From assembly GCA_013368315.1 (NCBI GenBank), contig JAACJM010000123.1:62001-126000 (forward strand): 64,000 bases of DNA. Direction: 5' to 3'. The stretch's first letter is position 1. Every line of letters begins with the position of its first letter. The stretch is from Tetrapyrgos nigripes. Taxonomy: Eukaryota > Basidiomycota > Agaricomycetes > Agaricales > Campanellaceae. Made by a program: the position numbers and the translations under genes. Positions 1 to 10,937 of the stretch are shown in pieces. The notes under the pieces were generated by a model. The model was not told the DNA's origin and did not search any database. It saw only the letters and a program-made list of their open reading frames with translations.

Positions 1-82
1 GAGTTACTTATTGAGTGCTCCCCAGTAAGGCTTCAGTAATGCTTCTGGATATCCAAGGAATTACAAGTATTTGCACCCAGTG
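1..82. repeat. Right arm of a CACTG-ended MITE, cut by the window edge
   Basis: Bases 47-82 match the outer right arm of the complete MITE at 63132-63410: TATCCAAGGAATTACAAG, then TTTGCAC and a terminal CAGTG. Only this arm lies in the window, so the left arm and the target duplication cannot be checked. Confidence 0.65.
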
Positions 83-260
83 TGTGTGAAACATGTATCA
101 GTGATGTGCTCATAGAGGCGTAGCATCCTGGACGCTGTGTGAGTGCTTGGTGTACCATGCGAAACATGTATCCTGGACGCTACTTGAGGGCTTGGTGTAC
201 CATATATTCTAGGTATTGTGCGTAGCGTCCTGGATGCTATGTGAACACTAATATGGAAGC
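83..260. repeat. Degenerate short direct repeats
   Basis: The words AACATGTATC, CCTGGACGCT and GCTTGGTGTACCAT recur two or three times with spacings of about 50-80 bp. No coding potential is seen. These look like an eroded tandem repeat next to the MITE end. Confidence 0.5.
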
Positions 261-1027
261 CTAGGCTGTATGGGGGATACAGCCCATGTCATATAGATAG
301 CTGTCACTATTCATTGACAGGAAGTCAATTTTCTGATCACGAACTTGTATGGTGTAATCCTCCCATATGATGTGAGCCTGTATGTGATATACCTTATTCT
401 CGTTCTGACTACTTGGACGACTGACCGTTACTACAAAATCATTACTAGATCTAACCATCAACGTGCTGGCATATTATCAGACGTGAAATCACCAATAGTA
501 ACAGTGCGTATTCACGATCTCCCCAAATGTACGACGAAGTCTCCATCATCTCTCGGTCAATCGAACCCAACGAGTCCACCAGCAAAATGTCCTCAGAATT
601 GCTACCCAGATACGACCCAGATGTTTCTGAGATATAGCGCATCAGGCTAAAATTTATTTCCCATCGCGCCGTCCGAGGCATTACATCTTTCTTATAATAC
701 ATCTTTTGCAAGCAAGGGTATCTTTACGCCAACATAATTCCTATATTTCGTCAGAATTCCTCCAAATGCATGCCATATGTTCGCATTCAGCTCCCATTGC
801 ATTTTGCGAGATATGATTGGGATACAACATTGATATAATTCCCCTATTGCATGATATCACCGAGGTAAAATCCAAGACGCGATATATTTCCCCTAGATGC
901 GTTATATTTCTGCGTACGCAATATGGAGCGATATATTTTCCACATGAACAACGGTGATATATTCTTGCCATTCAATAAGTTTGCCCTCATGCATCATATT
1001 TTACACTATTGAATCACATTCCTTGTC
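261..1027. other. Non-coding AT-rich stretch with a recurring GATATATT motif
   Basis: No gene is recognised. Between about 830 and 970 a short motif close to GCGATATATTTCCCC recurs at least four times with substitutions. This suggests a decayed low-copy tandem repeat. Confidence 0.35.
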
Positions 1028-1570
1028 TTGCAGTGCAAGCAAGATTTGGGTTATACATTGGCCACCTTGCACTATATCCCTGATATGATGGACTGGACGG
1101 CGCGATGGGGGTTATCAAAGCAGTACAGAATATTATATACAGGAGTCTATTCTGGGGAAATTTTACTGGTGTCAGTCATCTACGTGTCGATGAACTACCG
1201 TGTCACTGCCTTTGGGTTCTTAGCTTCTCAGAAAGTTAAGGACGCGGATGTCGGTAATCTTGGTCTTTAGGATCAGCGTGAGGCTCTTGAGTGGATTCAG
1301 AAGTATATTGGTGCGTTTGCAGGGGATCCGGAGAAGGTCACGATGTGAGTATACTCGCTTCGCTAGTCACTTTCCCCCATTCCCCCCTTTTTCCGTAGTA
1401 TCTCACTCTGATGCGTATACGTAACGTTCAACCATAGCTGGGGAGAATCTGCCGGGGCCATTTCCGTTGCTCTGCATATGGTCAACAACGATGGCGACCC
1501 TGAGGGATATTTCCGAGCTGGATTTATGCAATCTGGTTCTCCAATTCCAGTGATATCATCAAGTTACTAA
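1028..1570 (+). pseudogene. Type B carboxylesterase/lipase, broken
   Basis: Translation gives the family core around YVSMNYR, then GNLGL, a TAG at 1267-1269 where the family has Gln, then DQREALEWIQKYIGAF. A clean intron (GT at 1345, AG at 1436-1437) joins VTI to WGESAGA, the nucleophile-elbow motif with the catalytic Ser. The frame continues through FMQSGSPIPV and ends early at a TAA near 1568. Full-length members of this alpha/beta-hydrolase family have roughly 500-560 residues; here only the middle survives, without the signal peptide or the catalytic Glu/Asp and His regions. Downstream to about 1940 only scattered similarity may remain. It is a dead fragment. Confidence 0.8.
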
Positions 1571-2310
1571 CGGACAGAAGTGCATGTATTCTCATTTTTA
1601 CCTTCTTTCATGCTGATACTGATAGTCATCCATTGATGCACTAGGTACGACTACTAAATGTCCACTTTCCTCTGTACTAGCGACTGACATTGAGTAGCGA
1701 GGGTCCCTAGCTTCCTTCGCCGTGCAGATTCGGTCAAGTCCTTCGAGTCTGGCTTGTTTTACCATCGGTGGCTCGGCAGAATGAGTATGAGCATACTAGC
1801 TAGAAGCCTCTTTATTGTTCAAAAGTCTTCTTAATGTCATGCCGTGCTCTACAGGCGTAATTGAAAAGCGATTTAGAATGGAAAGCATCCGTGGATCAAC
1901 TCTTTCCGAGTGGAACTACACAGTGGTACGCGTTTGTTGCAAGATGACGCCCCGGCGCCTGGGCGCTGTATAAAGCTTCGGATTTCGAAGAATCGATGAT
2001 CTTTCCCATTTGTATCATCGTCATTTGTTTCTCGTCAATTCCTAATTTTGGTGTTCTTTAATAATGCATGCTATCTTGTCGTGCGTATATCAGGAGTTCC
2101 ATCAGGGGTAGCGTTAGTAGGTCTTGTTCTTTGCTGTCTGCAGCTGAACTGAGTGTAAGGTATACAAGCCGGATACGAGTTCCTGTGGGAACAATGGATA
2201 TTCAATGGAGATACAAATTCTGCGAGGAAGTTAGTAAGACACTGAAAGTAAGTACGGCTGCACAACCACACAACAAATGAGATTCTGCAATAATATGTAC
2301 ACGTTACATC
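1571..2310. other. No gene recognised
   Basis: The first 350 bp may be decayed carboxylesterase 3' sequence. The rest has no convincing exon and no clear repeat. Confidence 0.3.
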
Positions 2311-3020
2311 CTACTGGTTCCCATTCGAATCAATAACAATTGGCTGCCCACAGTCAAATTCCTTGCTATCATAAACAGGTGGATCATCAGTTGGTTGAGT
2401 AGAAACGATCCCATTCTGGAAATAAATAAAGTGAAAATCGTTGGACCCAGGCTCCCCAGACGGATCCCCATAGTTAATCCGAATCCTTCCCTGTGTCTGT
2501 TGATGGTTGACGCCAACCACTGCAACTTTCTGCTTTCCAGCAGGGACTGTAATTTCCAGACTCTGAGATTCCCTTTTCTCGGTAGATTCCTCCCAGCCCC
2601 CTTCTCCACCGATTTTAGCTCCAAAAAAGTCAAATTCGACACCATCGGAATGTTCCCAAGTTTCGGTTGTGGTGTGCGTGGAGGTAACTTTGGTCGTGAT
2701 ATCAGGAGCATCAGGGCCACTGTCGCAATTCGTGACAGCGTCACCGAATTGGAACCAGACTACGCGGTCTGGAAGTTGACTCTGCATCAAGTAATATATT
2801 CGTCAAAGGCACTCTCTGACGGTAATACTTGTCTACATACCTGCTGTTCAAAAGTACAGCGATCAGCGTCGCCGATGCTACGTCCAGGACAGTGATCCAA
2901 ACCAGCAACGTCTGGGCGTTCGACGTTTTTGCGTTTTGGATAGTTATGAGAGGCGGGAAATGCATTGGCTGAAGCAATCATTATGGCTACCGCCACGAAT
3001 TTGAGGGAAATGTAGGGCAT
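2311..3020 (-). CDS. Small secreted protein, possible aerolysin-like (ETX/MTX2) fold, copy A
   Basis: Two exons, 3020-2841 and 2781-2311, are joined at a 59-bp intron (GTATGT..GCAG) in phase 0 and give 216 residues. The N-terminus (about residues 1-20) is a hydrophobic signal peptide ending SANA. A conserved block follows with KRKNVERP, HCPG and GDADRCT, giving two cysteines, then a Thr/Ser-rich alternating region and a segment of the form ITVPAGKQKVAVV. The end is rich in GSNDFHFIYF-type beta strands. The alternating T/S pattern followed by a V-P-x-G-K turn is typical of beta-pore-forming ETX/MTX2 proteins, but this is inference from pattern only. A TATAAAA lies about 170 bp upstream of the ATG. 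It lies head to head with its paralogue at 4404-5125, whose intron is at a different place. Confidence 0.8.
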
Positions 3021-4403
3021 AATGTTAAAGCTTTTATGATGTAACGAGGAGTGTTGGGACTATGCTGACGATAGCTCGAGAGGAAGAAAAATACAAGGCA
3101 AAGAATGAAATGATGGTAAGTAGAGAAGAACAGACCTGAGCTCAACTCGAGGTGGTACAATGGGATGCTTTGTCCATTGCGTGTTTGAGGTTTTATAGTA
3201 TCATGACCATCTGAAAGTGGCCCTTTTTCTCTCTTCCACATTGAACAAAGATGGCTTGAGCGTCACCTGCAGCCGTCTGTGTGCTGTGAAACTATAGTAT
3301 CAATCATGATCATGATAGATTCAGCGAACCGAGAGATGATCATGCCAAAAGCTGTAGATTACCCTGGACTTAATACACTTGAACGCAAAGCTTAGAATGA
3401 CTTGGCACTGGCGATGATTTAGGAGAATTCTCATACCAGTCTGTGCTATTTGAATATCACTCACGATTATGATTTTGTTCTGCGATGCGGAAGAAACTGT
3501 GAAGTGCCAAGTCGATGATCATCTCAGAAGCGGCAGATTGCCCTTAAACACATCAGCGTCACAAGCATTGACGCTCTTTGAAGGTTCAGTTGAACATCAT
3601 GGGTGTCGATCACCGTCTTCTAGGTTCCTATCTGCGGGATCCTTTGGCCTTAAGATGCAAGTCGAAGTGATGTAACATAAAATCAAAGATGAGCATAGAC
3701 TCCTGAACAGAAAGAAACGCAAGCGACTTGCATGATCCGATAAGTTGTACACGCTGCGCAGCTTCATTTTCCTCGGGTCATAGATCCCAAGTAGTACTCA
3801 GTAATTTTGATGAAGATAGATGCCTGTTAACCTGAGTGAATCATTGAGCATCCTTCAGAGGGTACTTATGCTGGACCTTGACCCATGCGCGGTTGCCTGA
3901 AGTAACTCTCCAAGGTCATCAGTTTACCGGGAGAATCAAGAACAGATTAAAGAGAATCCAGGGCAGCACAGGCTTCAGTGCTAAGGCATCTTTTTGTGTA
4001 GAAGGATAGGAGTTCGAAGCGGCACCCTTGTAGAAGTTGGTTTGCCCTTGGCATCAGACTCGGTAGATTCTATCTGCTACAATGCCACATCGTAAACAGT
4101 AATGATTGATTTGGTCAAGCTGACTTCGGACGCGGAAGCACTGTTCACTCTGGAATGATGATCATATCAGTATCAAGCAGTGCCGGAAACCTTTGATTAC
4201 AAACGCTTCCCAGTGAGAAACGCAAAGAAAGGTCTTTAAACCTAGCTTGCACAAGTGTTGCTTCAAAACTATAAAGGTAAGCTGGAGGATTGCGGACATA
4301 GTCAGAACACATTCCCTCCTCAGATTAGTTGAGCCGCGCTCACTTACCCAATACGATTACATTCCTTTGATTTTCCCCTTCCTGATTCATCCCAGTATAC
4401 ATC
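3021..4403. other. Shared upstream region of the divergent secreted-protein pair
   Basis: No exon is recognised. GATCAT-rich words recur near 3310, 3340, 3515 and 4160 and may be copies of an upstream element kept after gene duplication. A TATAAA at 4270-4275 lies 134 bp before the ATG of copy B. Confidence 0.35.
3191..3197 (-). promoter_or_regulatory. Candidate TATA box for the secreted protein gene A
   Basis: TATAAAA reads on the minus strand 171 bp upstream of the ATG at 3020. The distance implies a 5' UTR of about 140 bp. Weak evidence on its own. Confidence 0.35.
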
Positions 4404-5125
4404 ATGCAACTCTGTTCACTCACCATTCTCCTTACACTCTCTACTCTCTTCGCCACATCTATGGCTGCGCCATACGGTGCTGCTCACAGCACGAAGACTC
4501 TCTTCCAAACTAAACGTAAAAATGTCGAACGCCCCAACCCTCCCGGAATCGAACACTGCCCAGGAAACTCAGCAGGAGACGCTGACCGCTGCACATACGA
4601 AGCCGAATCCCAAGGCCCCGACAGTCAAGTGCTCATGATGGTGGGCAATGCTGTCGAAAACTGTCTCGGGGACACGAATGCGACTACGACCACTGTCTCT
4701 GCCGGCTTCACAGTCTCACAGACGTTCAAATTTGGCATCAGCGAAGGGTTCGGAGTTGATGGCGGAGAGGAATTGCCTATTGGCGTTTCTTTCGAAAATT
4801 CGGATACCTGGAGTAACACAGACTCGAAGTCCTTTGATCAGGAAGTTTCGATTACTGTGGACCCTGGTAAAAAGGTGAGTTGGAAGATATTGCGTTCCTT
4901 GGGTAGGACTGACGGTATATGGATGCATAGGCTATGGTAGTTGCCAAAGTACCGGTCCACACCTTCGTTGGACGTGTCCGGGTCAACTATGCGGATCGGA
5001 CCGCAGAGCCTGGCACTAATGACTTTCACTTCATTTATTTCAACAACGGTGTTGGAAGCATACAACCTACTGGGGCGGAGCCAGTGTATGATCAGAAGAT
5101 TATTGGTTGTGACGAAAGCTTCTAG
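4404..5125 (+). CDS. Small secreted protein, possible aerolysin-like (ETX/MTX2) fold, copy B
   Basis: Exons 4404-4874 and 4931-5125 (56-bp intron, GTGAGT..ATAG, phase 0) give 221 residues. It has a signal peptide of about 21 residues ending SMAAP and a short pro-like stretch ending KR. The block KRKNVERP..HCPG..GDADRCT is shared with copy A. A Thr/Ser-rich alternating segment contains SAGFTVSQTFKFG, then comes a VSITVDPGKK turn where the intron falls, and a C-terminal beta-rich part with PGTNDFHFIYF. Family and fold are inferred from the strand pattern. Copy A lacks this intron and has one after the Cys block instead, so the duplication is old enough for intron gain or loss. Confidence 0.8.
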
Positions 5126-5159
5126 ATTTTGGATGCATAATTTGTACTGGTACAAGTAG

Positions 5160-5560
5160 TAGCAAGGGGGTCCAAAAAGAATTAAATTATACCGGGGGTC
5201 GGAAAAAAAATTTGCGCCCCCATCAAGGGAACCTACCTACCTTACCTTCCTTATATAGTAGGTTACCTGCTTAATATAGCAATAGCATGTGACTTATGAT
5301 TACATAAATTATTTGAACTGCTGTGCTAGTCAGAAGCTTTGCGGAACCTTCAACGAAAAATTGACTGCAACGTGGTCAAAGCAGTATTATCAGACCTTAG
5401 ATGCATTGTGAACAACATGTATTACTGCCAACAGTGAGCGAAAAATTGTTCTAAGGCGCATTTTCGGGGGGGTCAAAAAAAAATTTTTCGCCTCCTCCAG
5501 AGGAACCTACCTACCAACCCCCGGTACGGGATTTCCCGGTCCGGACCCCCTTGGAAGACT
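5160..5560. repeat. GGGGTC / AAAATTTT-rich repeat fragments
   Basis: Two related pieces (about 5165-5240 and 5465-5560) carry runs of G followed by a long A/T tract (GGGGGTCGGAAAAAAAATTT; GGGGGGGTCAAAAAAAAATT) and both continue into GAACCTACCTACC. They resemble the dispersed GGTCGGTCGG family at 17.85, 18.29, 37.38 and 39.24 kb. Confidence 0.45.
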
Positions 5561-5999
5561 GACACTGACTTATGGTCACCACCATATGCAATGGACATAG
5601 CACTTAAGGTGCATTCTGTTCTTGAAAAACATCTAGCTACTCAGATAGCTCAGCTGAATGCTTTTCGTTGCTCAAAATTACTCTATAACTACTTAACGGT
5701 GAGAGGACCCATCGAAGGGCATCAAACTGCCCGAAAATACGCTAAACGCCTTATGTGTAAGGCGCTTCGCGGGGCATCAACGCCTTATATAAGTCCGATC
5801 AATTGGTCATATTAGGTGGTCATCCTGTGGAGAGGAACAAGAGACAACCAAAAAAAGTTGGATCCGTGTCAGCAATAATTGAAAAGTGGTCAGATGGTGT
5901 TACCCCGTTCTTACGTAATGATCGGTACAGCTTATTCTTAGTTCAGTGGGACGATGTGCAAATCTTTCGTACTTTGACGTGAAAAGTTGTATCAAGGGA

Positions 6000-6200
6000 G
6001 GGGGGAAAGAGACCTGCTCTGAGGAAAGACGTGACGTTGCAAATCGTGGACGACAAGGAGAAGGGGCGGAGAGGCGGTAGCGTAACAACCGCCTACCGGT
6101 TAACGGCAACCGGCAAGTATGTCCGTCTACATCCGTGCCTCGCGTGGGCCCGCCACGCCACCCATCACACATCATGAATCATGATGCACTCGAAACACCA
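6000..6200. repeat. Degenerate dispersed repeat, copy 1
   Basis: Shares with 9600-9800 the ordered words GTGACxTTGCAA, GACGACxAGGAGAAGGGG/GACGACGGGAAGGGG, GGCAGTAGCGTA/GGCGGTAGCGTA, ACGCCACC and GATGCACTxGAAAC. A third weak copy lies near 6640-6760. Confidence 0.45.
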
Positions 6201-8762
6201 CTTTGGTTCAGGTCAAGGCCGACAAAAACGGTCTAGATCGACTGGACTGAAGGGAGGCATAAATACTTGAGAGAGTACTAAGTACTAAGTACTTTAATTT
6301 CACTTTTCTTTTCCATGATTACGGTGTACCTTGCGTCGTTTGCCCATATTGCAGCCACCAAGTACCCGCTGTTCCACAATGGAGCAGCAGAGAGTAAGTA
6401 CATACTGATCTCGCTTTCGGCTAGGATCTGCGAAAATCTGTGCAATTCCGATAGAATACATCATATTACTACTTAATGGTATCATAACTGTGCATTACTG
6501 AGTACAAAGTAGAAAGTACACCCAGTCCGAGGCGTCTAACACCACCTAAACATCCTTCTTGTAATGAAGTCGATAACAGAAGAGCTCGAAACAATGGAGG
6601 GAGTGATAGTACAAGGTAACTTGACGCGTGCAGGAAGGACGGTGCAGTGAATACGGGTACGTATGGCCAAAACACTACTAGGCATACGCCACGCCACATC
6701 ACACCAGAAGGACATCACAGGAGGCCTTTGTTTGATGACAATGCACAGGAAACGCAACTTTGCAATCATTCTTCCTTCTTTTTCCTACGAATCGTTGTGC
6801 TTCATCATATAGTATACTTAGATTCAGAATAACACAATACAACTACAACACTTAACGAGGACTAGGTAAAGGAAGAAACTGGAACTTTGGAGAGAGGCAA
6901 GTACACGTGTATGGATAAAAAGAATATATATAAAAACTGGAGAATTTATGTCCGTTGTTAGTGGCCTAGTCACTCATGACCTCAGTCTGTCTCTCAACCT
7001 GATTCTCTGTTTGAGATCCTGCCATCTGCACCGAGGCAAATCTGATGGACTGAGAAAGAGACATGTCATTTTGAGACCTTTCCACAGCTACAATGAGAAT
7101 GATGAGAATTGGATAAAGTGTCTTGAAATATTGTCAGTCAGGTATAGAGGCTTCAAGAAGTATGTAAATACACCTACAGCTAAAGCTGGCAGAGCAGAAG
7201 CAATAGTCTGAAATGCTACAGATGATCCCTCAGTTGAAAAGTTGATGATAATGTATGTGATCTATAATATTGACGGTTAACGTTCATTTTAGAATAAATG
7301 AAGCGGAGCTCTTGCTACTGACCCAAATTCCACAATAGATCATTCCAGATTCAACCAATAGCATCAGAATCTTTTGAGCTCTGGAAACCTGATTGCCACA
7401 GTCCTTCAAAGTTTTTTTCAGGAACCCAAGCAAGAGGTATTGTCTGTGACTCTGCACATACACTCTCATCAAATCCTCATGATTGCGCCTTTATCTAGGT
7501 CTAGGCCACTCTGACCAATCAACGGTGTCCCTAAGACATCTAGTACATGAGTAGTACTTTGGCACAAGATGTGATGCATATTGCTAAAAGGTGAGTCCTT
7601 GATCATTTATTGGGTTTCGTTCAGTGCCTTATGCTACTCTGCTTTAGAGGACTTCGTTACCAGCAAGAATGTGAGAAGCAGACGATCAACATAGGCTGCT
7701 TCTTCAAGTTCTCGGCCGATCTCGTGTACATATATGTCCGCGGATGAAAGGTGGTTGTCGTGAAGAATAGAGTGGTCGCATAAGAGCTGTTGAGAAACAA
7801 GGGATGAACTATACGGAGGGACCGCATTTTACTATGCTGGTTACCGTTGAGACGTGCGTCCACTTCATCTGATATGGTGAACAAGTGTTAATGCTCCTCG
7901 AAATTTATTGGACCGTTTAGGATGGGGTTCTCAGGAGCACAGACAAATACTGCAACAATCCTTTGCCCATGATACTCTCAAGAATTTTCAAATCTATCAA
8001 ATTGTGGAATCGAAGAACCTGATGCATACCACCTTTCCATGTTACTTTGTCACTGGCTGGGCTTTTGTGCCGCTGTTGCCATTCGCTGTTTAGTGCTTCT
8101 CAAGCGAGGACCAGTACTGGTGGTGTCCTCCACTTTTTCACTTCTTTGTCTTTCTTTCTTCTGCTATATGCTTCCATGTGGTCTGAGATTTAAACTGCAT
8201 CGCCAATGTTGACATCGTATCACGTCAGGGTATATTAGGTGTTTCTGGAGCCATCAGTGTAGAGACGCATTCCCTGGACAATGGATGTAGCTAATCTGAG
8301 TAGTGGCGGGCTAGCTTTTCTCTCTTTGTGTCAAAGTCATTCTGGTTTTGGCCTTCCTATTATCTGTTCTTTCTCTTTCTGTTGTTCTTTTACTGCTTTT
8401 TCTACAATTTCAATTATTTGGTATGTCCCGCAGGCGCTGTGTAATGTGTTGAGGGCGTCCATTGTGGTCTTCTGACAATGATCTCCCGCCTTCTCCCATC
8501 TCTTTTATTTTCTTCTCACTTTTTTCAAATCCCAACCTTGCTTGAGTCAAACTTTCGCTTATCTTTGCAAACATAACTTTTCTCTCCAGTGATCCGTATT
8601 CACAAGGAAGAGAATACTCACCTTCCTTGCCTTCTTTTGTTCCCTACTGCCATTCACTCTTTACTCTCGGAATGCGGTCACACTAAAGAGTATCTACATA
8701 TTTTTTACCTGTTTGCTATGAGCAATATATACTTTATGTGATTTTCCTGCAATAAATTCACG

Positions 8763-8825
8763 AGGCTCTAGTAATTCCTCTGGGCCTTGTAACTTGCCAT
8801 GTGGAGCAGTGGCCCCTTACCCCAG
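8763..8825 (+). repeat. 3' fragment of the SINE-like repeat
   Basis: GGGCCTTGTAACTTGCCATG, then GAGCAGTGGCCCCTTACCCCAGT, match the 3' ends of the two copies at 60066-60980. Only the last 60 bp or so are clear, as expected for a 5'-truncated copy. Confidence 0.6.
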
Positions 8826-9599
8826 TCTACTTATTGATGAAATAGAGAAGAACAGATATTTTTTGTAGCTTGACACTTGAATCATTTCTATGATTATCAT
8901 AAGCATTATCAATTGCGAGATCAAGAAAAACTCATTGACACATACTTATTCCAATCCTCCAATAGAGATGGTCCCATTATGCCTAGCTTTAAAGGAACAA
9001 TGTGAGTAATGAATAACCTCCTTGTCAGCTATCTACCTGCTGTGGACACATACCATGATGATCACTGCCAGGATGTAACCAGCTGTAGCAACAAAAAGAG
9101 AAGAACACTACTTCCAGCATGGAAGTAAAGATTTTGTTGTTTTCTTTTCAGAAGAATGTATAACCAGACACCAGAAAGCACACTGAAGGTGCCTTGCGAA
9201 TGAATATTTCAATAAGGCTCTTCCATTTCTGATAAGATCCCTTACTATAAAGTGTAGTTGTGACCTGGAAGATTCAATAACTCTAGTCAGGATTATGAAG
9301 GTTAAAAGGCTATCAATGTGCTCACAGTCAAGGGGATGATGATTCCATACTGCTCGTTGACAATTTCAGTGAGAGTAAGATGGGTATCAATCTGAGGCAT
9401 TCCAGACAGAAGATCCTCAAGGGTGTGAGTGAAGAGGTAAAAGATCAGCCATATTTATATACTCTCCATGTCGACTTATAATTAGGGTTTAGGTCTTTCA
9501 TCATTGATTTCAACTTTCAAGAGATCGTGATCGAGCATCACTTCTCCCGCCATCGCTCCAATTCCAAGACGAGTCTGGGACTCGTAGTCTAATGCTGAT

Positions 9600-9800
9600 C
9601 AAAGAGATTTTTTTGGAGTTTTTTTGTCGTGACATTGCAACTGGAGTAGACGACGGGAAGGGGAAGACGCAAGGCAGACAGGAAAGGCAGTAGCGTACCA
9701 ACCAGTCAATGTCGGAAAAATACCTCGACATCTCCGCCTAAATCACTCATACGCCACCAAAAAGCGCATCATATCGGGCTTTCGTTTGATCATGACGCAC
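9600..9800. repeat. Degenerate dispersed repeat, copy 2
   Basis: Partner of the copy at 6000-6200, same orientation, with many substitutions and small indels. Confidence 0.45.
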
Positions 9801-10359
9801 TAGATGAAACGCAACTAGTAGTAGTACTGCATTCACTCTTCCATCCGTTCCCTACAAATCATGAGGAAAATGTGGGCTACCGCTGCGCACGGCACGGGAG
9901 CTCGGCCCAAAGTTAGTGAGTGATGGCGGGAATCCCCAGCCAATCGTCCTAACAGTGCTTGAGGCATATGTACTAGGTTGCTGGAAGAGAATGGGACCTC
10001 GGGAGTGACACCCGAACGGGCTATACTTAAACAGGGGAACCGTGAACCAGAGGTACCGCCAGCTGTATACTATCCCACCAACGAATGATTGAATGGAATA
10101 TACAGTAGCACAATGACAACCCTGAAGACTCAGGTAGGAGTACAGACACCGACATAGACTATGGCAGGCCCGGGCATCGTTTCCCGGAACAACGAAGGTG
10201 GACTCGGAGGTATAGGGACAAAATACTGACATCACAGGATCGGGACAGTCATGGCTCTACATGGCATAGTATGGCCATCTGAGCTATCATGGCTTAACGA
10301 TGAACATCCACCAGCAGTATGTAGTTCTAGGTACATTTAATTCTATGATTTATCCCAGT

Positions 10360-10531
10360 GGCCAAGTGTCCCATGATAGAGAGAGTCTGCCATGCCATTC
10401 CATGGTGGAAATTTAAGTCCAACCAATTACAAGCTAGATAAGGCTGGCCAGGTGTCCCATGATAGAGTGAGTCTGCCATGCCATCCCATGGTGGAACATC
10501 AATTCCAACCAATTCCAAGCTAGATAAGGCT
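10360..10531. repeat. 86-bp tandem duplication
   Basis: Two units (10360-10445 and 10446-10531) run from GGCCAxGTGTCCCATGATAG to CTAGATAAGGCT with few differences. They sit in the 3' flank of the transposase gene, where transposons of this kind carry subterminal repeats. Confidence 0.8.
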
Positions 10532-10937
10532 GGCCACCATGCTCCATAATATATTTCTTTTGCTATCATGACCCACAATGTTGGAGGTATGCAATCATAG
10601 TCTATGATGTATCTTCTAGGCCATAGATATCCAACTGAGATATCTTTGGCCATAGTATTCCAGGTGTGATAATATGCAGGTAGACTCATTGTAGCTACAG
10701 GGGCATATTTCCACACTCCATCTCACCTTGTCGGATACTGCAATGCCCTTTCCCGTTGTATTCTACCTTATATTTACATTTTTCCAGGTACTTTGAGGTC
10801 TATTCTATCTAGAAAGATATGTCACTAGATAAATTGCTCATCGGTGCTGATTCAGGACTATGCATACTTGTTGTATACAATGTTCCCACGTACCCCTAAT
10901 GTGCCACTAGAGTGAAGTTCAGCTAATACTAGTATAT

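Larger units (their letters stand above)
5561..10230. other. Gene-poor stretch of decayed repeats
   Basis: No intact gene is recognised in 4.7 kb. It holds the degenerate repeat pair at 6000-6200 and 9600-9800 and a 3' fragment of the 60-kb SINE-like repeat at 8763-8825. Short open frames here show no family motif. Confidence 0.4.

Noticed and set aside
8160..8290. RNase H motif (YTDGS) of a LINE on the minus strand
   Set aside because: Only five residues fit and stops surround them; no other reverse transcriptase or RNase H block was found nearby.
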